A DNA stretch of 64,000 nucleotides from the NCBI GenBank assembly GCA_026874595.1, contig CM049314.1:76088300-76152299 (forward strand). The letters run 5' to 3'. Every line of letters starts with the position of its first letter. Position 1 is the first letter of the stretch. The notes under the pieces were generated by a model that was not told the origin of the DNA, ran no database searches, and worked only from the letters and a program-made list of their open reading frames with translations. Position numbers and translations under genes: made by a program. Shown here piece after piece: positions 12,613 through 25,700 of this stretch. The stretch comes from Sipunculus nudus. Lineage: Eukaryota; Annelida; Sipuncula; Golfingiida; Sipunculidae.

Positions 12613-13367
12613 GTCCATGATTTTAAAACACTCTAAAACCAATAAAACTTCCTTTTTAAGCATGCAGTCATTTGAAAATCAAAGTTTCATACTAGAAAAA
12701 AATAGAATGAGTATTTAAGAACATTTTTTTAATGACTTATGGCAAAATCAATAATCAAAATGTCCTTACCGTTATGTGTCCAAACTGTATACCACAATAT
12801 GAAAACACAAAATTTTAAGTTTTGAGTCTTGTGACCACTTGATTTTGCACATATTATGTTCAGGTATTATCTGAAAAAGTGCACAATCAATCCTGTATGA
12901 GATTAATATAAACTATTTTTTGTATAGAAGCTGTTTTTCATGTGGCAAAGAACTGAGAATAGATGTGTCTTTACCGTTATCATATTATAATTTGATCAAC
13001 TGGTGGCGATAGTTTTTCAAAAAGCTGACAGAGGGCAACACCTACAAAAGTACCAGGATGTAAGGCAGCCATATTGAACAGAAGAGCAGAAGCATGCTGG
13101 TGTATTTGTGCTGAAAAGTTGCAAGTAAGTAAAAATTTTTGATGTGTCACAAGAATAGAATGTCTTTACCGTTAGCATTAACAAATATACTATCAGTAAA
13201 AATAAAAGGAAGAGTCTTTCACAGCTGGAAGTGCTTTATATATAGGTCATTTTGAAAAACTTTTGCCAAAGGTGTCCTTCATATCCACATTCCCAAGGTC
13301 ACTTGTGTGTCTTTACCGTTATCTGGATTTGTCTTTACCGTTATGGAGTAGTCATAACGGTAAAGAC
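12598..13367. promoter_or_regulatory. Left subterminal array of TAACGGTAAAGAC motifs
   Basis: The 13-mer TAACGGTAAAGAC occurs on the plus strand at 12598 and 13355. On the minus strand it occurs at 12762 (one mismatch), 12967, 13162, 13309 and 13331. It is also part of the TIR. Repeated short motifs in both orientations next to TIRs are the usual form of transposase-binding sites; that role is inferred. Between 13368 and 15791 no gene is evident. A C-rich run lies near 15506-15525. Confidence 0.75.
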
Positions 13368-15791
13368 TTGTATTGACAGAGTGTCACACACATGGGAGTA
13401 TTTTCACAGTTGGTAGGACTAATATAAAGATTTGTCAGACACTTTGCCTTTTGCCAAGTTTAGTTAGGCTGTAGTGTAACCTTGTGTAGTTACATCATAT
13501 CTCACAGTCTGGGATAAACTCTGCTCAGTTAATAAAAATTAACCCAAAACAGATTTTTTAATATATGGAGAATAGATTGTGACCTTTAGAATGAAATTAT
13601 TTTCAGCTCAGTATATAATATAAATTGTGAAAAGGGTAACATGTAAAGAAACTGTCCATGTTCTGCATAAGACTTAGTTATTCCATACTATCTGTGATAA
13701 ATCATTGCATAACAAATCAACAGCATCAGATATCAAAAGAAAATGAGCTGTCATAATTTCAGTAAATGTTAGGTGGTTGAATCCATGTGTTGATAATGCA
13801 GCTTCTACATTAATGTTGAAACCACATTTTAATTTCAAGTGAACTGACCTGTGTTGTGTCATGGATAACCCATATTAAACATTTTTGTCACCAATGTCTT
13901 ACAAACAAATATAATTTCTCTCCATATAAGTTATAAATATTTGATTATAAGATGTTGGTGTTACATTATAATTATATACCTAACGAAAGTATTGCAAGCA
14001 TCTAATGTGCTGAGGTAGTTGAACCAGATATTATTCTGCTTTCAAGATTTTTGGCTCTTTTTCTGTTGGGGGAATAATTGTTTGTACAATTGAACAGGAG
14101 AAGGGGAAATTTTATGAAAAACAAATTTCAGAAGGAACAGGAATAAGACCCTAATATAGATAGAACAGTCCCTTTGAATCCATATATTTTATAAATGTGG
14201 GTCCCCTTTTGTGCTCTTATATATGGCCCAAAAGGTGATCATCATAATAAATACATTGATCACACATTTGTATTGAGATAATACAAGTATCATTCTATCT
14301 TTGTAAGAGTGAATCATATATAGTGATAGAGGATTTACTGCATGGAGACATTTCACAAAATAAGAGCCTACATACATTTGCTTACAAATGAACGAGAACA
14401 TATATTTGCCATGTTTCCCAGATCAGACGCTGGGCCTTAAATAGTTGTCTTCTATTTGAAATAAATTGTTACCTACCAAAATATTGCCCTGAAACCATTT
14501 GCTAACACCTGTACATGAGTGTAAAAACAGTGGACTGGGCACTCATGACAGGCGACAACATAAACACAGCGCCTGGGACTCTGTGCATCCCAGAGCCACA
14601 ACACCTGTCATATCATGAGATGCCCTGTCTGACTTGGCCTCAAAAATGTAATACATATTCCTTCTGGCTGTAACAGCATTACACAGGCCTGGGACCGAAT
14701 ACACGACCTGTGCTACCTGGGTCATTTCCATTGAGGCCTGTGGACCTATCCTGCAAATTTATCTGTTGCAACAGGTTTTACAATGAATTTACATTGGCCC
14801 ATAGACTGTAATGTCCATCCAGCAGAAATATATCAGAGGACATGAAGGTGCATGTGTAGACTTGTTTGGACTACACTTAGTTTAGGATCTGTTGCGCATG
14901 CACAAATAGGACCTCAGTCACATGGCCTTGTTATTGTAAACAGACACACATGGGCTGTTTACTAACAAGCAAAACCATAATAAGGTGTTAAACAGCTCAA
15001 AAGGAGGTACTGAGACCTTGTGCTGAGATGGTTTTGTCTTGAAACTTTGTATAAAGTAAAAAGATGGTGTAAAAGAAAAGACATATTATTACTCCTGATT
15101 GTGTCCCTTTAAATTGACGCTGATTTCAGAGGTCGGATACCAAAGTGAAAATTAATAACCTGATCTTGAGAGCTTGCACGGACAGACTCTTGTGGATAGC
15201 TGCAAAATCCCTTGTTGTGATTCCCTGTTAATTCATATTATGATATGCAATTGCTGAGATTCCATGTACATGTTTGTGTCCCATATCCCTATGACTATTA
15301 TATTTCATAAACACAACCCATTTACTGGCCATGTTTTCAATATCATCTAAAAGTAGTAACCACTGGGTTTATTGTTTTGATGAGTTTTCTGGTGCTTTTA
15401 TCTCGCAAGCCTGATAACATATTTCTTAATAAATGCCTGCTCGCTGGCCTTAAATAGAAGCCTGCTTAGTTTAGATGCCGAGTCAGAGCATTGTCTGAAA
15501 AAATCCCCCCCTCCCCCCCCCCCGCATTTGATCACAAGGAAATACTGTATATATATTTTATCACTCAAGGACAGGTGATGCCTACACTAATTTTGAGGAA
15601 GGCATAATTGCTTAACATGGGTGCGAGGTTTCCTATCAGATTTCACAGTGACATCTTGCCTGACCTGAACCAGTGAGTGCTCTGTCCTTCTGTGTTAAAC
15701 CTCCTTGGTCATACTAACAAGAAAAGTCCTTATACTTTGATTTGAGAATCTGAAGTCATGTATTTTATTTCATTTTAGCTGCTATCCTGAA

Positions 15792-18607
15792 ATGGCACCC
15801 AAAAAGTCAAATGCTGAAGCAATGCGAAAATGCAGAGCAAAATTGAAAGCAGACCCAGTAAGACACCAAGACTACCTCAGAAAAGAGAGAGAAAGATACA
15901 GAAGAAGAAAAACTGAAGGAAAGATAAAGACAATACATGAACTATCAATGAGGGATCAAAGAAATATGCGCCGGATATGGAGGTCAGAAAAGAGAAATCA
16001 AAGAAAGAACATCCATAAAACTGATAGTGCGTGTAGTCTTACTCCGCCACAGACACTTGATGCAGGTTCAAACCATCAGTCACATCAGATAAAAGTAGGG
16101 AGAAGAAAAGTGAGACGAGAAAACCGAAAATGTTATAGAACAATTGTGAAGCAAAATCAAACCATGAAATGCCTTAAAAAAAAAGTGCGGTCTATGCAAA
16201 GATACATTCAGCGACTTAAAGCTGACAAAGTCTGTCAACAAGCCAGCTCAGCTCATGTCAATAATGATTCTCCAGCTGCAAAAGCTGAAATACTGATTCA
16301 CAGGGCTGATGTGGGCAAAATAAGAAGAGAACTAACATTTGGATTTGCTCTGCAAAAGGAAGTCAAAACAAAGTTGAAACAAAATGCTAGAAAACACAAA
16401 GAAAGAAATGCCATCCACAGGGTGGTTATTGGACCCATACTGAGAAAGTACCGCCTCATAAATAAAGTTAAGAAAGATCTGTCAGTTTCACTGTCAACAA
16501 AGCAACTTGAGCACACAAAAGAAAATGCATGTTCCAGGTCATTGCTGACAACACTTAGGAAAAGGAAAACTGGATTGGGGAAAGTAGCAAATGCAGTTAA
16601 AACATTTTTCCTGGAGGACAGGAATAGTACTCCCACAGCTGGGAAAAGAGAGACTGTCACTGTAAACAAACAGAAGAAACAAAGACGTTACCTATGTGAC
16701 AGTATGTTCAATCTATACAAAAAATTCAAATCGGAAAATACATCACTGAAAGTTTCTTACACTTCCTTCACTCGCTTGCATCCATTCCATGTGCTGATCC
16801 CTTCAGTGAATAACAGAAATACAAACAAGTGTAAGCTTCATCATAATTGTGAAATGAAAGCTGCGAAACTCTACAGCCTTGGCTTGCTTCCTTCTTTAAA
16901 AACACAGACTCTGATTTCATCAGTTGTTTGCTCAACAAAAAACAAAAAATGCATGTTTGGCCAATGCACAAAATGTAAGAAAATACAGGATCTCTTTATC
17001 ATCAGTGACAACAAAGCTGCTACAGACAGAGTGAATTACTTTGAGTGGGGGCAGACAAATCAAATCCGGAAAACAAACAAAGGAGAAATGACAATCAAAG
17101 TGATGACCAAACTCGAAAAATGCAGCACTGTAAGCAGCCTGTGTGATCTATCTCAGCTGGAGTTCAGGAAACTAATGAGCCATGAATACAGAATATTCCA
17201 TCAATATGAGGCTGTAAGGTCAATAAAAGAAAAGATGTCCAAAACAGAGTGCATCTTGCAAGTGGACTTTAGTGAGAACTATGCATGTAAATCACACACA
17301 GAAATTCAGTCCATGCATTTTGGGGGGCAGCAGAAGACAGGTGACTTTGCACACATGCCATGCCACCCTGGTTAATGAATCAGGTCAACAGTATAAAAAG
17401 TGTTACTGCACAGTCAGTGAAGACAACCGCCACAGTCCCATCGCCATTTGGGCTCATCTTGTACCAGTTATAGATGACCTGATAGAGAAAGGAATAGATA
17501 CAATCCATTTTGTCTCAGATGGGCCAACAACTCAGTATAGGAACAAGGCCAATTTTTACCTTATGGCCACCCTTCCATTTGACCGATGGCATCTATCTCA
17601 TGTAACATGGAATCTCCTTGAGGCTTCCCATGGAAAAGGTCCAGCTGATGGGATCGGAGCTGCCGTCAAGCCAGCAGCTGATAGGCTTGTAGCAACAAAA
17701 GGTGATGTGCTGACTTGCCAGCAACTTGTGCATGTGGCAGAGACCCTGAATGTCCAAATATCTGAAATCAACTCCAAGGAAATTGATTCTATTCAGGAGG
17801 ATCTAGATCAGCTTTCACCACTTACAATAAAAGGGACAATGCAAATTAAAAGGGACAATGCAAATTCACCAGCTTGTAATTCCATCCAGGGCAACAATTT
17901 TCCACCGTGAGCTCTCATGTTACTGTGCTGCAAGTAACCGCTGTGGACGTTTCTGTGAATGCCATTCACCCATTAAAGTTGAAGTCCCTTGTAAAGTGCA
18001 AATAGCAGTTAATGGGATCGAAAGTCATCTCACAAGGGAACAAATCCTAAGATTTGAAAAGCGACTGCTTGAAGGTCATGACATAGAAGTTTTGGACTTG
18101 TCAACATTGAGTTCTGAAGAAAAGAATGAGTACATTTACTGGAAAGCTTGGAAAGCTGCTAAGTTGTATCATAAACCAGATGATGAATCCAGTGGTGATG
18201 AGGCACAGGTGGTAAAACTAAGTGAAAAAGGTTCAGGAGATCCAGACTGGGAACCACCAAACAGAAATGATGATAAGGACCAATCAGACAAACTGAACCT
18301 GGTTCAGAGTATCACTGTGAAACAAGACAGGTACTATGCTGTTTTTTTTCTATTACGGAGGAAAGTGACATTCTACATAGGGCGTGTCACTGAGGTTCAA
18401 GATGCCATGGTTACAATGAAGTTCTTAGAGCGTAAGTTAGTTGGAAACCAATTTGTTTATGACTGGCCACGTCGAGATGACATTTGCTGTGTTGAGAAAG
18501 ATGTTATTCTTCAAGAGGTTAATTTTAAAAGACCACCACCATTTGCCCTTGAAGAAAGTCAGATGAATATTATTCTGAAGTGTGTGGAGGGGATCCAGCA
18601 AACATGA
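15792..18607 (+). pseudogene. DDE-type transposase, one gene broken by two frame lesions
   Basis: Three overlapping open frames (15792-17375, 17272-17910, 17858-18607) form one protein. The first break is in a run of six Gs at 17319-17324. The second is an exact 19-bp tandem duplication (17829-17847 and 17848-17866). Discounting one G and one 19-bp unit gives 931 codons plus stop. Order: basic N-terminus rich in RKxR motifs; Cys clusters (CKLHHNC; C-x6-C-x4-C-x2-C); a catalytic-like core with D in DFSENY (17265), D in SDGPTTQYRNK (17518) and E in LLEASHGKG (17620); a CYC/CRFCECH cluster; an acidic linker; and a C-terminal domain perhaps like a chromo/SH3 barrel. Spacing is D-84-D-34-E (position differences). 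A TTTTAG acceptor-like site lies just before the ATG, so an upstream 5'UTR exon is possible. It is the only candidate transposase in the element. Confidence 0.8.
17829..17866 (+). repeat. 19-bp tandem duplication inside transposase
   Basis: AAAAGGGACAATGCAAATT occurs twice in a row. Nineteen is not a multiple of three, so the copy shifts the frame by +1 and truncates the reading frame soon after. Counting one copy joins the second and third open frames cleanly. Confidence 0.9.
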
Positions 18608-18819
18608 AGTCAAATACTGTTTCAAAGTGAAAATGTAAACAATTAAGATCCTTTTAATATCACCAAAGTAAACATTTTCCACTGGTTCATATAAACTGGA
18701 AGATTGGACTTGGTTCGTGTCATGATGTAACATCTCAGTTATGCCAAGCCAAGAAAATTCTTCCAAATGGGAAAACTTACACACATTAACTGGCTATATA
18801 GGTACAACCAGTAATCATA

Positions 18820-21190
18820 GTAATGTCCCATGTTTACATAAGTGACTTGAAATTTGATGTGCATATGCATGTACCAGCATTAACTTTGTATACTGCCAAA
18901 TTTATAACAAATACCAGTTTATCATGTTTACATTTGGCTAGTGGTCACACACAGATTTGTCATTTAAAAACTTGTTTAGGCATCAGACCGATACACACAG
19001 GTTTGTCATGTTTGCATAGGTCAATGGTCTGGTCAGATTGATACTCACAGGTTTGTCATATTTGCATATAAGTTAAAGGTCAGACTGATACTCACAGGTT
19101 TGTCATGTTTACATAAGTTAGAGGTCAGACTGATACTCACAGGTTTGTCCTGTTTACATAAGTTAGAGGTCAGGCTGATACTCACAGGTTTGTCATGTTT
19201 GCATAAGTAAGAAGTCAGACTGATACATACAGATTTGTCATGTTTGCATAAGTTAGAGGTCAGGCTGATACACACAGGTTTGTCATGTTTGTATAGGTCA
19301 ATGGTCTGGTCAGACTGATACACACAGGTTTGTCATGTTTGCATAAGTTAAAGGTCAGGCTGATACACACAGGTTTGTCATGTTTGTATAGGTCAATGGT
19401 CTGGTCAGACTGATACACACAGGTTTGTCATGTTTGCATAAGTTAGAGGCCAGGCTGATACACACAGGTTTGTCATGTTTGTATAGGTCAGTGGTCTGGT
19501 CAGACTGATACACACAGGTTTGTCATGTTTGTATGGGTCAATGGTCTGGTCAGACTGATACACACAGGTTTGTCATGTTTGCATAAGTTAGAGGTCAGGC
19601 TGATACACACAGGTTTGTCATGTTTGTATAGGTCAATGGTCTGGTCAGACTGATACACACAGGTTTGTCATGTTTGCATAAGTTAGAGGTCAGGCTGATA
19701 CACACAGGTTTGTCATGTTTGTATAGGTCAATGGTCTGGTCAGACTGATACACACAGGTTTGTCATGTTTGCATAAGTTAAAGGTCAGGCTGATACACAC
19801 AGGTTTGTCATGTTTGTATAGGTCAATGGTCTGGTCAGACTGATACACACAGGTCTGTCATGTTTGCATAAGTTAGAGGTCAGGCTGATACACACAGGTT
19901 TGTCATGTTTGTATAGGTCAGTGGTCTGGTCAGACTGATACAAACAGGTTTGTCATGTTTGTATGGGTCAATGGTCTGGTTAGACCAATACATACAGGTT
20001 TGTCATGTTTGCATAAGTTAGAGGTCAGACTGATACTCACAGGTTTGTCATGTTTACATAAGTTAGAGGTCAGGCTGATACTCACAGGTTTGTCATGTTT
20101 ACATAAGTTAGAGGTCAGACTGATACTCACAGGTTTGTCATGTTTACATAAGTTAGAGGTCAGGCTGATACTCACAGGTTTGTCATGTTTACATAAGTTA
20201 GAGGTCAGACTGATACTCACAGGTTTGTCATGTTTACATAAGTTAGAGGTCAGGCTGATACGTACAGGTTTGTCATGTTTACATAAGTTAGAGATCAGGC
20301 TGATACGTTCAGGTTTGTCATGTTTACATAAGTTAGAGGTCAGGCTGATACGTACAGGTTTGTCATGTTTGCATAAGTTAAAGGTCAGGCTGATACACAC
20401 AGGTTTGTCATGTTTGTATAGGTCAATGGTCTGGTCAGACTGATACACACAGGTTTGTCATGTCTGCATAAGTGAATGGTCTGGTCAGATTGATTTAGGT
20501 GTCATGTTTACACAAGTGAATGGTCAGGTCAGACTGATACTCACAGGTTTGTCATGTTTGCATAAGTTAGAGGTTATGCTAATACACAAAGGTTTGTCAT
20601 GTTTGCATAACTGAATGGTCTGGTCAGATCGATACAGGTGTCATGTTTACACAAGTGAATGGTCTGGTCAGACTGATACTCACAGGTTTGTCATGTTTAT
20701 GTACATAACATCATAAGTGCATAGTCTTGTCAGACTGAGACACAGGTTTGTCATGTTTATGTACATAAGTGCATAGTTTTGTCAGACTGATATACACAGG
20801 TTTGTCATGTTTGCATAACTGAATGGTCTGGTCAGATTGATACAGGTGTCATGTTTTTTACACAAGTGAATTGTCTTTTCAAACTGATTCAGGTCTGTCC
20901 TGTTTGCATCATCCTAGTAGTTACAACCAGGATTGTCATCATAAAACATGTGTTGGGCTCAGACTGATACACACAGTGTCATGTTTACATATGTGTATGG
21001 TCTAAGTCAGACTGATGTATATATACACACCGGTTTGTCATGTTAATGTAAGCAGGTTTTGTGGACAGACTGATTCACACAGGTTTGTTGCACGCGAGTT
21101 AGGGGATCACACTGGTACAACCCAATTTTGTCATGTTTGCACAAGTTAAGTGGTCAGAGTAGACCACCAATGTTTGTTGTGTTTACAGTT
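18820..21190. repeat. Large minisatellite inside the transposon (45- and 50-bp units)
   Basis: Units are built around ACAGGTTTGTCATGTTT followed by either GCATAAGTTAGAGGTCAGGCT (45-bp unit) or GTATAGGTCAATGGTCTGG + TCAGACT (50-bp unit). From about 19300 to 19990 the two types alternate, giving a 95-bp higher-order period. From about 19990 to 20390 only 45-bp units occur, with alternating CAGACT/CAGGCT (90-bp period). The edges (18820-18985 and 20460-21190) are degenerate. Long ORFs on both strands at 19930-20448 arise because 45 is a multiple of three; they are not genes. Confidence 0.9.
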
Positions 21191-21891
21191 GATGAGTTTT
21201 AAAATTAAGACTTAAAGGAGTCATGTTGAATTTTGAGGTAAGCCTGCAGTTGCAATTCGGACTTAATGGTATTATCTGAGAATAATGTCATCCTTTGAGA
21301 CATAGATCAGCAACAAGTAACCTTTGAATAATGTGGGGGTACTAATTATTCTAATTTCCATAAACAATTTTTAAACTGGTCTAGTAGGAATTCAGTTGCA
21401 GTTTCTCAAAATCTTCTATCTCTAAATCTCCTTAGAATTTAACATGGTATATTTTTATTTTTTGCTTTATTTGCCAAATACATCACATCATAAAGACTGG
21501 GTTAGCTCATAATTTCCATTTGTAATTACAAACATCCAGGGATACTTGTTCTTTGAATAAAATTCAGCATTGAACACACAGAACAATTGACCATGATGAT
21601 ATTTAAAATATATGTCATCACACATTGTATACTATTTTGAGGATCTCATAGTTTATAGTTTGGAAACAGTAACTTGAATGTAGTCATTTAAATGCAGCTT
21701 TTATCAGTAGTTGCATGGTGTATTTGTAAACTTATGATAAGTACAATTCCTATTGATCAGGAGTTCATAGGTTCCTTTAAACTGTGAAGTTTTACATAGG
21801 GTTATTAAAGATCTTTAACAAAAATATTGTCTTATTTTGAGTCATTAAAGAACATGAAATTGTTTTAAATATGAAACCCATGATATCTTTA

Positions 21892-22137
21892 TAATGGTAA
21901 AGACATAGCACGTCTTTCCTGTTATTTCCATAACGGTAAAGACGTAGCGCATGTCTTTCCTGTTATTTCCGTAACGGTAAAGAAGAACAGGGAATTATTT
22001 TTTGGGTAATATTTCAGTTATTTTTTAAAATCCAGCTTTGCTGTTTCTGCTGTTCATTTGTGTGCACACATTCTTCAAAACAAAATGTAAAAAATTGAAT
22101 TCCTCAAAGATTTTTTTTTTAAATGTCTTTACCGTTA
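21892..22137. promoter_or_regulatory. Right subterminal array of TAACGGTAAAGAC motifs
   Basis: Plus-strand copies at 21892 (one mismatch), 21931 and 21972 (last base differs). Minus-strand variants GTCTTTCCTGTTA at 21912 and 21953, and an exact minus copy at 22125 within the TIR. The spacing of about 20 bp between alternating orientations forms small inverted pairs. Mirrors the left-end array. Confidence 0.75.
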
Positions 22138-22163
22138 TTTGTCACATTTTGTGAAAATGGCCC
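22123..22163 (-). repeat. Right terminal inverted repeat
   Basis: Exact 41-bp reverse complement of 12572-12612, ending GAAAATGGCCC and followed by GTTA. Confidence 0.95.
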
Positions 22164-22539
22164 GTTATATAAAAGTATATTTCATGAAGGTGTGAAGGTA
22201 ATTAAGTTTTTAAAAGTTAAATATATGGCCATAAGAGTTAAAAATTAATCCCACAAAGTTTGACCAATATTCCTAATTTTAATACTAAGTTAACAGTGTT
22301 ATTCACACCTAGGCCCCGCCAACTTTAAGAGATATAAATAAAATGCTAAAAAGTATTTATATCTTCTTAAATCTTGTCAGTTAGCACTTACATTAGATCC
22401 TAATATTTTATCACATTTGAATATTAGGATTAAATTCCTGAAATTTTTTTCTTTATAAAAATCAAAATTGTCCAAGTCTCATCAAAAAGAATTTATTTAA
22501 CATTAAAATTCTAAGATTCATCTTGTTTATTAGTCCTGT

Positions 22540-22680
22540 GTATTGAAGGGGTGGGTGGGGGGAGGGGTCTCCGTTGTTACTGCTCGTTGCTGAAAAAAAT
22601 ATTAATTTTAAGATTCATCTAGTTCATAGTACAGGTCTGTCAACAGAATGGAAAGGGGGGGGGGGGGGGGGGAGCGAGGG
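22540..22680. repeat. G-rich low-complexity stretch
   Basis: Contains GGGGTGGGTGGGGGGAGGGG near 22549-22568 and an 18-G run at about 22655-22672. Could fold as G-quadruplex. The region 22171-22540 has no recognisable feature. Confidence 0.6.
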
Positions 22681-22739
22681 TTGCCAGAGAAAAAGGCTCC
22701 CTGTGGTATGGTATTAACTGCAGACAGCCTGATCAAGCT

Positions 22740-25700
22740 CAATTCAGTGGAGAGAGCTGCACAGAATGACCAACAGTCACCAAAGTGGACTGCTTGACAA
22801 TGTAAGGGAATACAACAAGAGCCTCCAAAATAAATTCAATTACTAGACTAATTTTGCAGCTTTTATTTTCTAATTTCAGATTTTAACAGATTAAATCCTT
22901 ATGTGCACATGCTGTGAAAATTATATCCACAGTACTTACAGGAAAAAAACGTGCCGTGGCCAAAGTTGGGCAAAATTTAAGGTACCAATTTTTTATTTTT
23001 GCTAATATTTGAAAAAATTTAAAAGATTTTGATCTAATTTTGGGTATACAATTTAATTTTGATCAATTAAAGTTATATTACTGGAAAAAAAAGTCCTTAG
23101 CTTAAACATGTTTTGTGTTAAGCGATCAAATATCTTTTCTGATTTTTTACAAAATACATTATGTTTGAGCCCATAACTTTTTTAAATAATATAATACAGA
23201 CCTTATTTCTGGCATGTATATAGGAACTATATAGAGGAATATTTATGATAAATATGAGGAAAAACAGATAAGTGGTTTAGATATTAGGCAGTCCTGAGGT
23301 GTGAAAATATGTTTTTAATAAAAAATTGAGGTTTTTCCTTAATTTCTCAAAGGAACAAATTTGCAAAGACCCAGTTTTCAGCTCGGTAGGAGATCTTTTA
23401 GACATCTAACATTATGCCAACAGCCTGGGGAGCATAGAGATATGGACTGAATGACCTACAGTCACCAGAGTTGATTGCTTGACAATGTAAGGGAATACAA
23501 CAAGAGCCTCAAAAAAAACTCTATTACTAGCCTAATTTTGCAGCTTTTATTTTCAAATTTCAGATTTTAACAGGTTAAATCCTTTATGTGTACATGCTAT
23601 GGAAATTAAATCCACAGTACTTAAAACAAAACAAGGGACCTATGGGTCACGACGCTCAGCTGTTATATATGATAAAAAATATTATTTAGAAATAAGGCAC
23701 ATGCTGGTTTTGTGTGGTAATAAATATAAGCTGTATTATGAGTTGTTGTTGTTTAGCTTATGTATGATTTTGATAGTACCTTTGGAGACAGGGAAGAGGA
23801 TTGATTTCATTTATTTTATTAACAAATGGAGTACTATTGTCACACAGATTTTGACTTGGCCATATAACTTATAAGCAGAACATATAATATAAGAGTTTAA
23901 CTATTTATTAAAAAAATTACAAATATTGTCCCAAATATAATTTTTATTAAAAATAATTAGAGAATCATATGATTTTTTAAAATGAAATATAACTGATATG
24001 ATTATTAAAATAATATCAAAGAATATATTCATGAATGCATTCATGAATACATTTTGAAAGTATTTACACGAGTATTCATTACTTTCATTTTTACCTGAAT
24101 TCCCATTCTTTATGCAAGAAATTTTATAATGGAGTACATAATCATATTCGTATTTAAATACAATTACAAAGTATTCGCACCATGTCTGGTATTTATTCAG
24201 TTTTCACCAAACAATGATGTTTAGAATCCAGAATATACAAAATTCACACATTTAAATAATGATCATAAGTACCTGGTTTTATGGCTTTTATTTATATTAA
24301 AAATAACTGTAAAAAATTCATTTTGGACTAATTTCACATCAATGTACACACTAGACACAGTAGGAATCTAGATTAATATTATCAACTGCATCTTTGTCTA
24401 TCATTAATTTCCTTCATATAATCCCTAATGATTAGTAATGAATAATATGATTTACTTCTTTATTATTAAAATTGAACTGAAAAATGCCATAGGTGACTGC
24501 ATGGTGTTATTTGGAATATGTGACATTCTACCCATCGATACAAGATTCTTATATCATCAGTAACTGCAAGTTAATTTCCTGTTATTATAAACTAGCAAAT
24601 TCCTTTTCTATTTTTCTTTAATCTGTTATTAAACACCAATAAAAATTTATTAATTTATTGTTTATTGTTATGTTGTTGGTTAAAACTACTAGATGAGTTG
24701 GGTTGGACACCTGGATCGACTGTGGCTGGCCATAAGCTGCCTGGATTCTCGCCTCAAGCGTGCATAATTTGATGAAAGGTCAACAAGGTCAACATACAGG
24801 TGACTCAAGAGGGGCTGGAGAGAGCCAAAGTCTGACAGGGTCTCATAAAAAACATGAATAAAAGCTACAATTTTTGCCCAATTTCTTTCAGCTTTCTAAA
24901 CTAAAAAGCTGAAATCCTTATGTGTGCATGATATGAAAATTATATCAACAGTGCTCACAGGAAACAAACGTGCCATGGTCACAATTGGGCAAAATTTAAG
25001 GTACTAATTTTATATTTATACTAATAACTTATAAAATTTGAAAAATTCAGAACTAATTTTGGGTATTCAATTGAATCTTGATTAAATAATGTTACATCCT
25101 TGACAAAAAAATCTCTAGCTTCAGCAATGCCCTTGTTAAGGGAGTAAATATATTTCTTGATTCTTTACAAAGTGCATTATGTTTGGGCCCATAACTTAAA
25201 ACAATTACGCAATACTGACATCATTCTGGCATGTGCATAGAGAATGAAAAATATGTATATTATTTATGATTAAAGTCAGATCAGTGGTTTTGATATTAGG
25301 CAGTCTTGAAGTGTAACAATGGGTTTTTAATGGAAAAATGAAGTTTTTCATTAATATCTCGAAGGTATTAAGTCCAAGTGACAAAATTCTTGGCATGGTA
25401 GGGGATTTTTGAGACATCTAACTGTATGCCGAATTTAAGGAACTTAGAGCTGAAGCTGGGGAGCTGAGCTCTTGCAAACTGCATAACACTAGCTTGATGT
25501 AAACAATATGTTACATGGTGCTTGAAAACTTGATTAAAATCTACAGTTTTTGATCAACTGGTTTAAAATTTTTGGTGTTAACAGTTGAAATGCTAACAAA
25601 AACATGCTGTGAAAATTAAATCCACAGTACTTACAGGAAAAAAACGTGCCATGGTCAAAGTTGGGCAAAATTTAAGTTACCAATTTTTTATTTTTATTAA

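Larger units (their letters stand above)
12572..22163 (+). mobile_element. 9.6-kb DNA transposon with 41-bp TIRs and 4-bp target duplication
   Basis: The ends are 41-bp inverted repeats (12572-12612 and 22123-22163), identical on reading both strands. They start GGGCCATTTTC and contain TAACGGTAAAGAC. Both ends are flanked by a direct GTTA (12568-12571 and 22164-22167), as left by a cut-and-paste transposase with a 4-bp stagger. Inside are subterminal motif arrays, one DDE-type transposase gene in two-lesion form, and a large minisatellite. TIRs and target duplication are observed. The superfamily is not certain: 4-bp duplications are known for Sola1/Sola2, Chapaev and Ginger groups among others. 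A Sola-like assignment is only a hypothesis. Confidence 0.9.

Noticed and set aside
16298-16669. 123-codon minus-strand ORF
   Set aside because: Antisense shadow of the Lys-rich transposase N-terminal region.
19930-20448. Long repetitive ORFs on both strands (172 and 162 codons)
   Set aside because: They fall in the 45-bp minisatellite. A unit length divisible by three keeps any stop-free frame open, and both strands are open at once.
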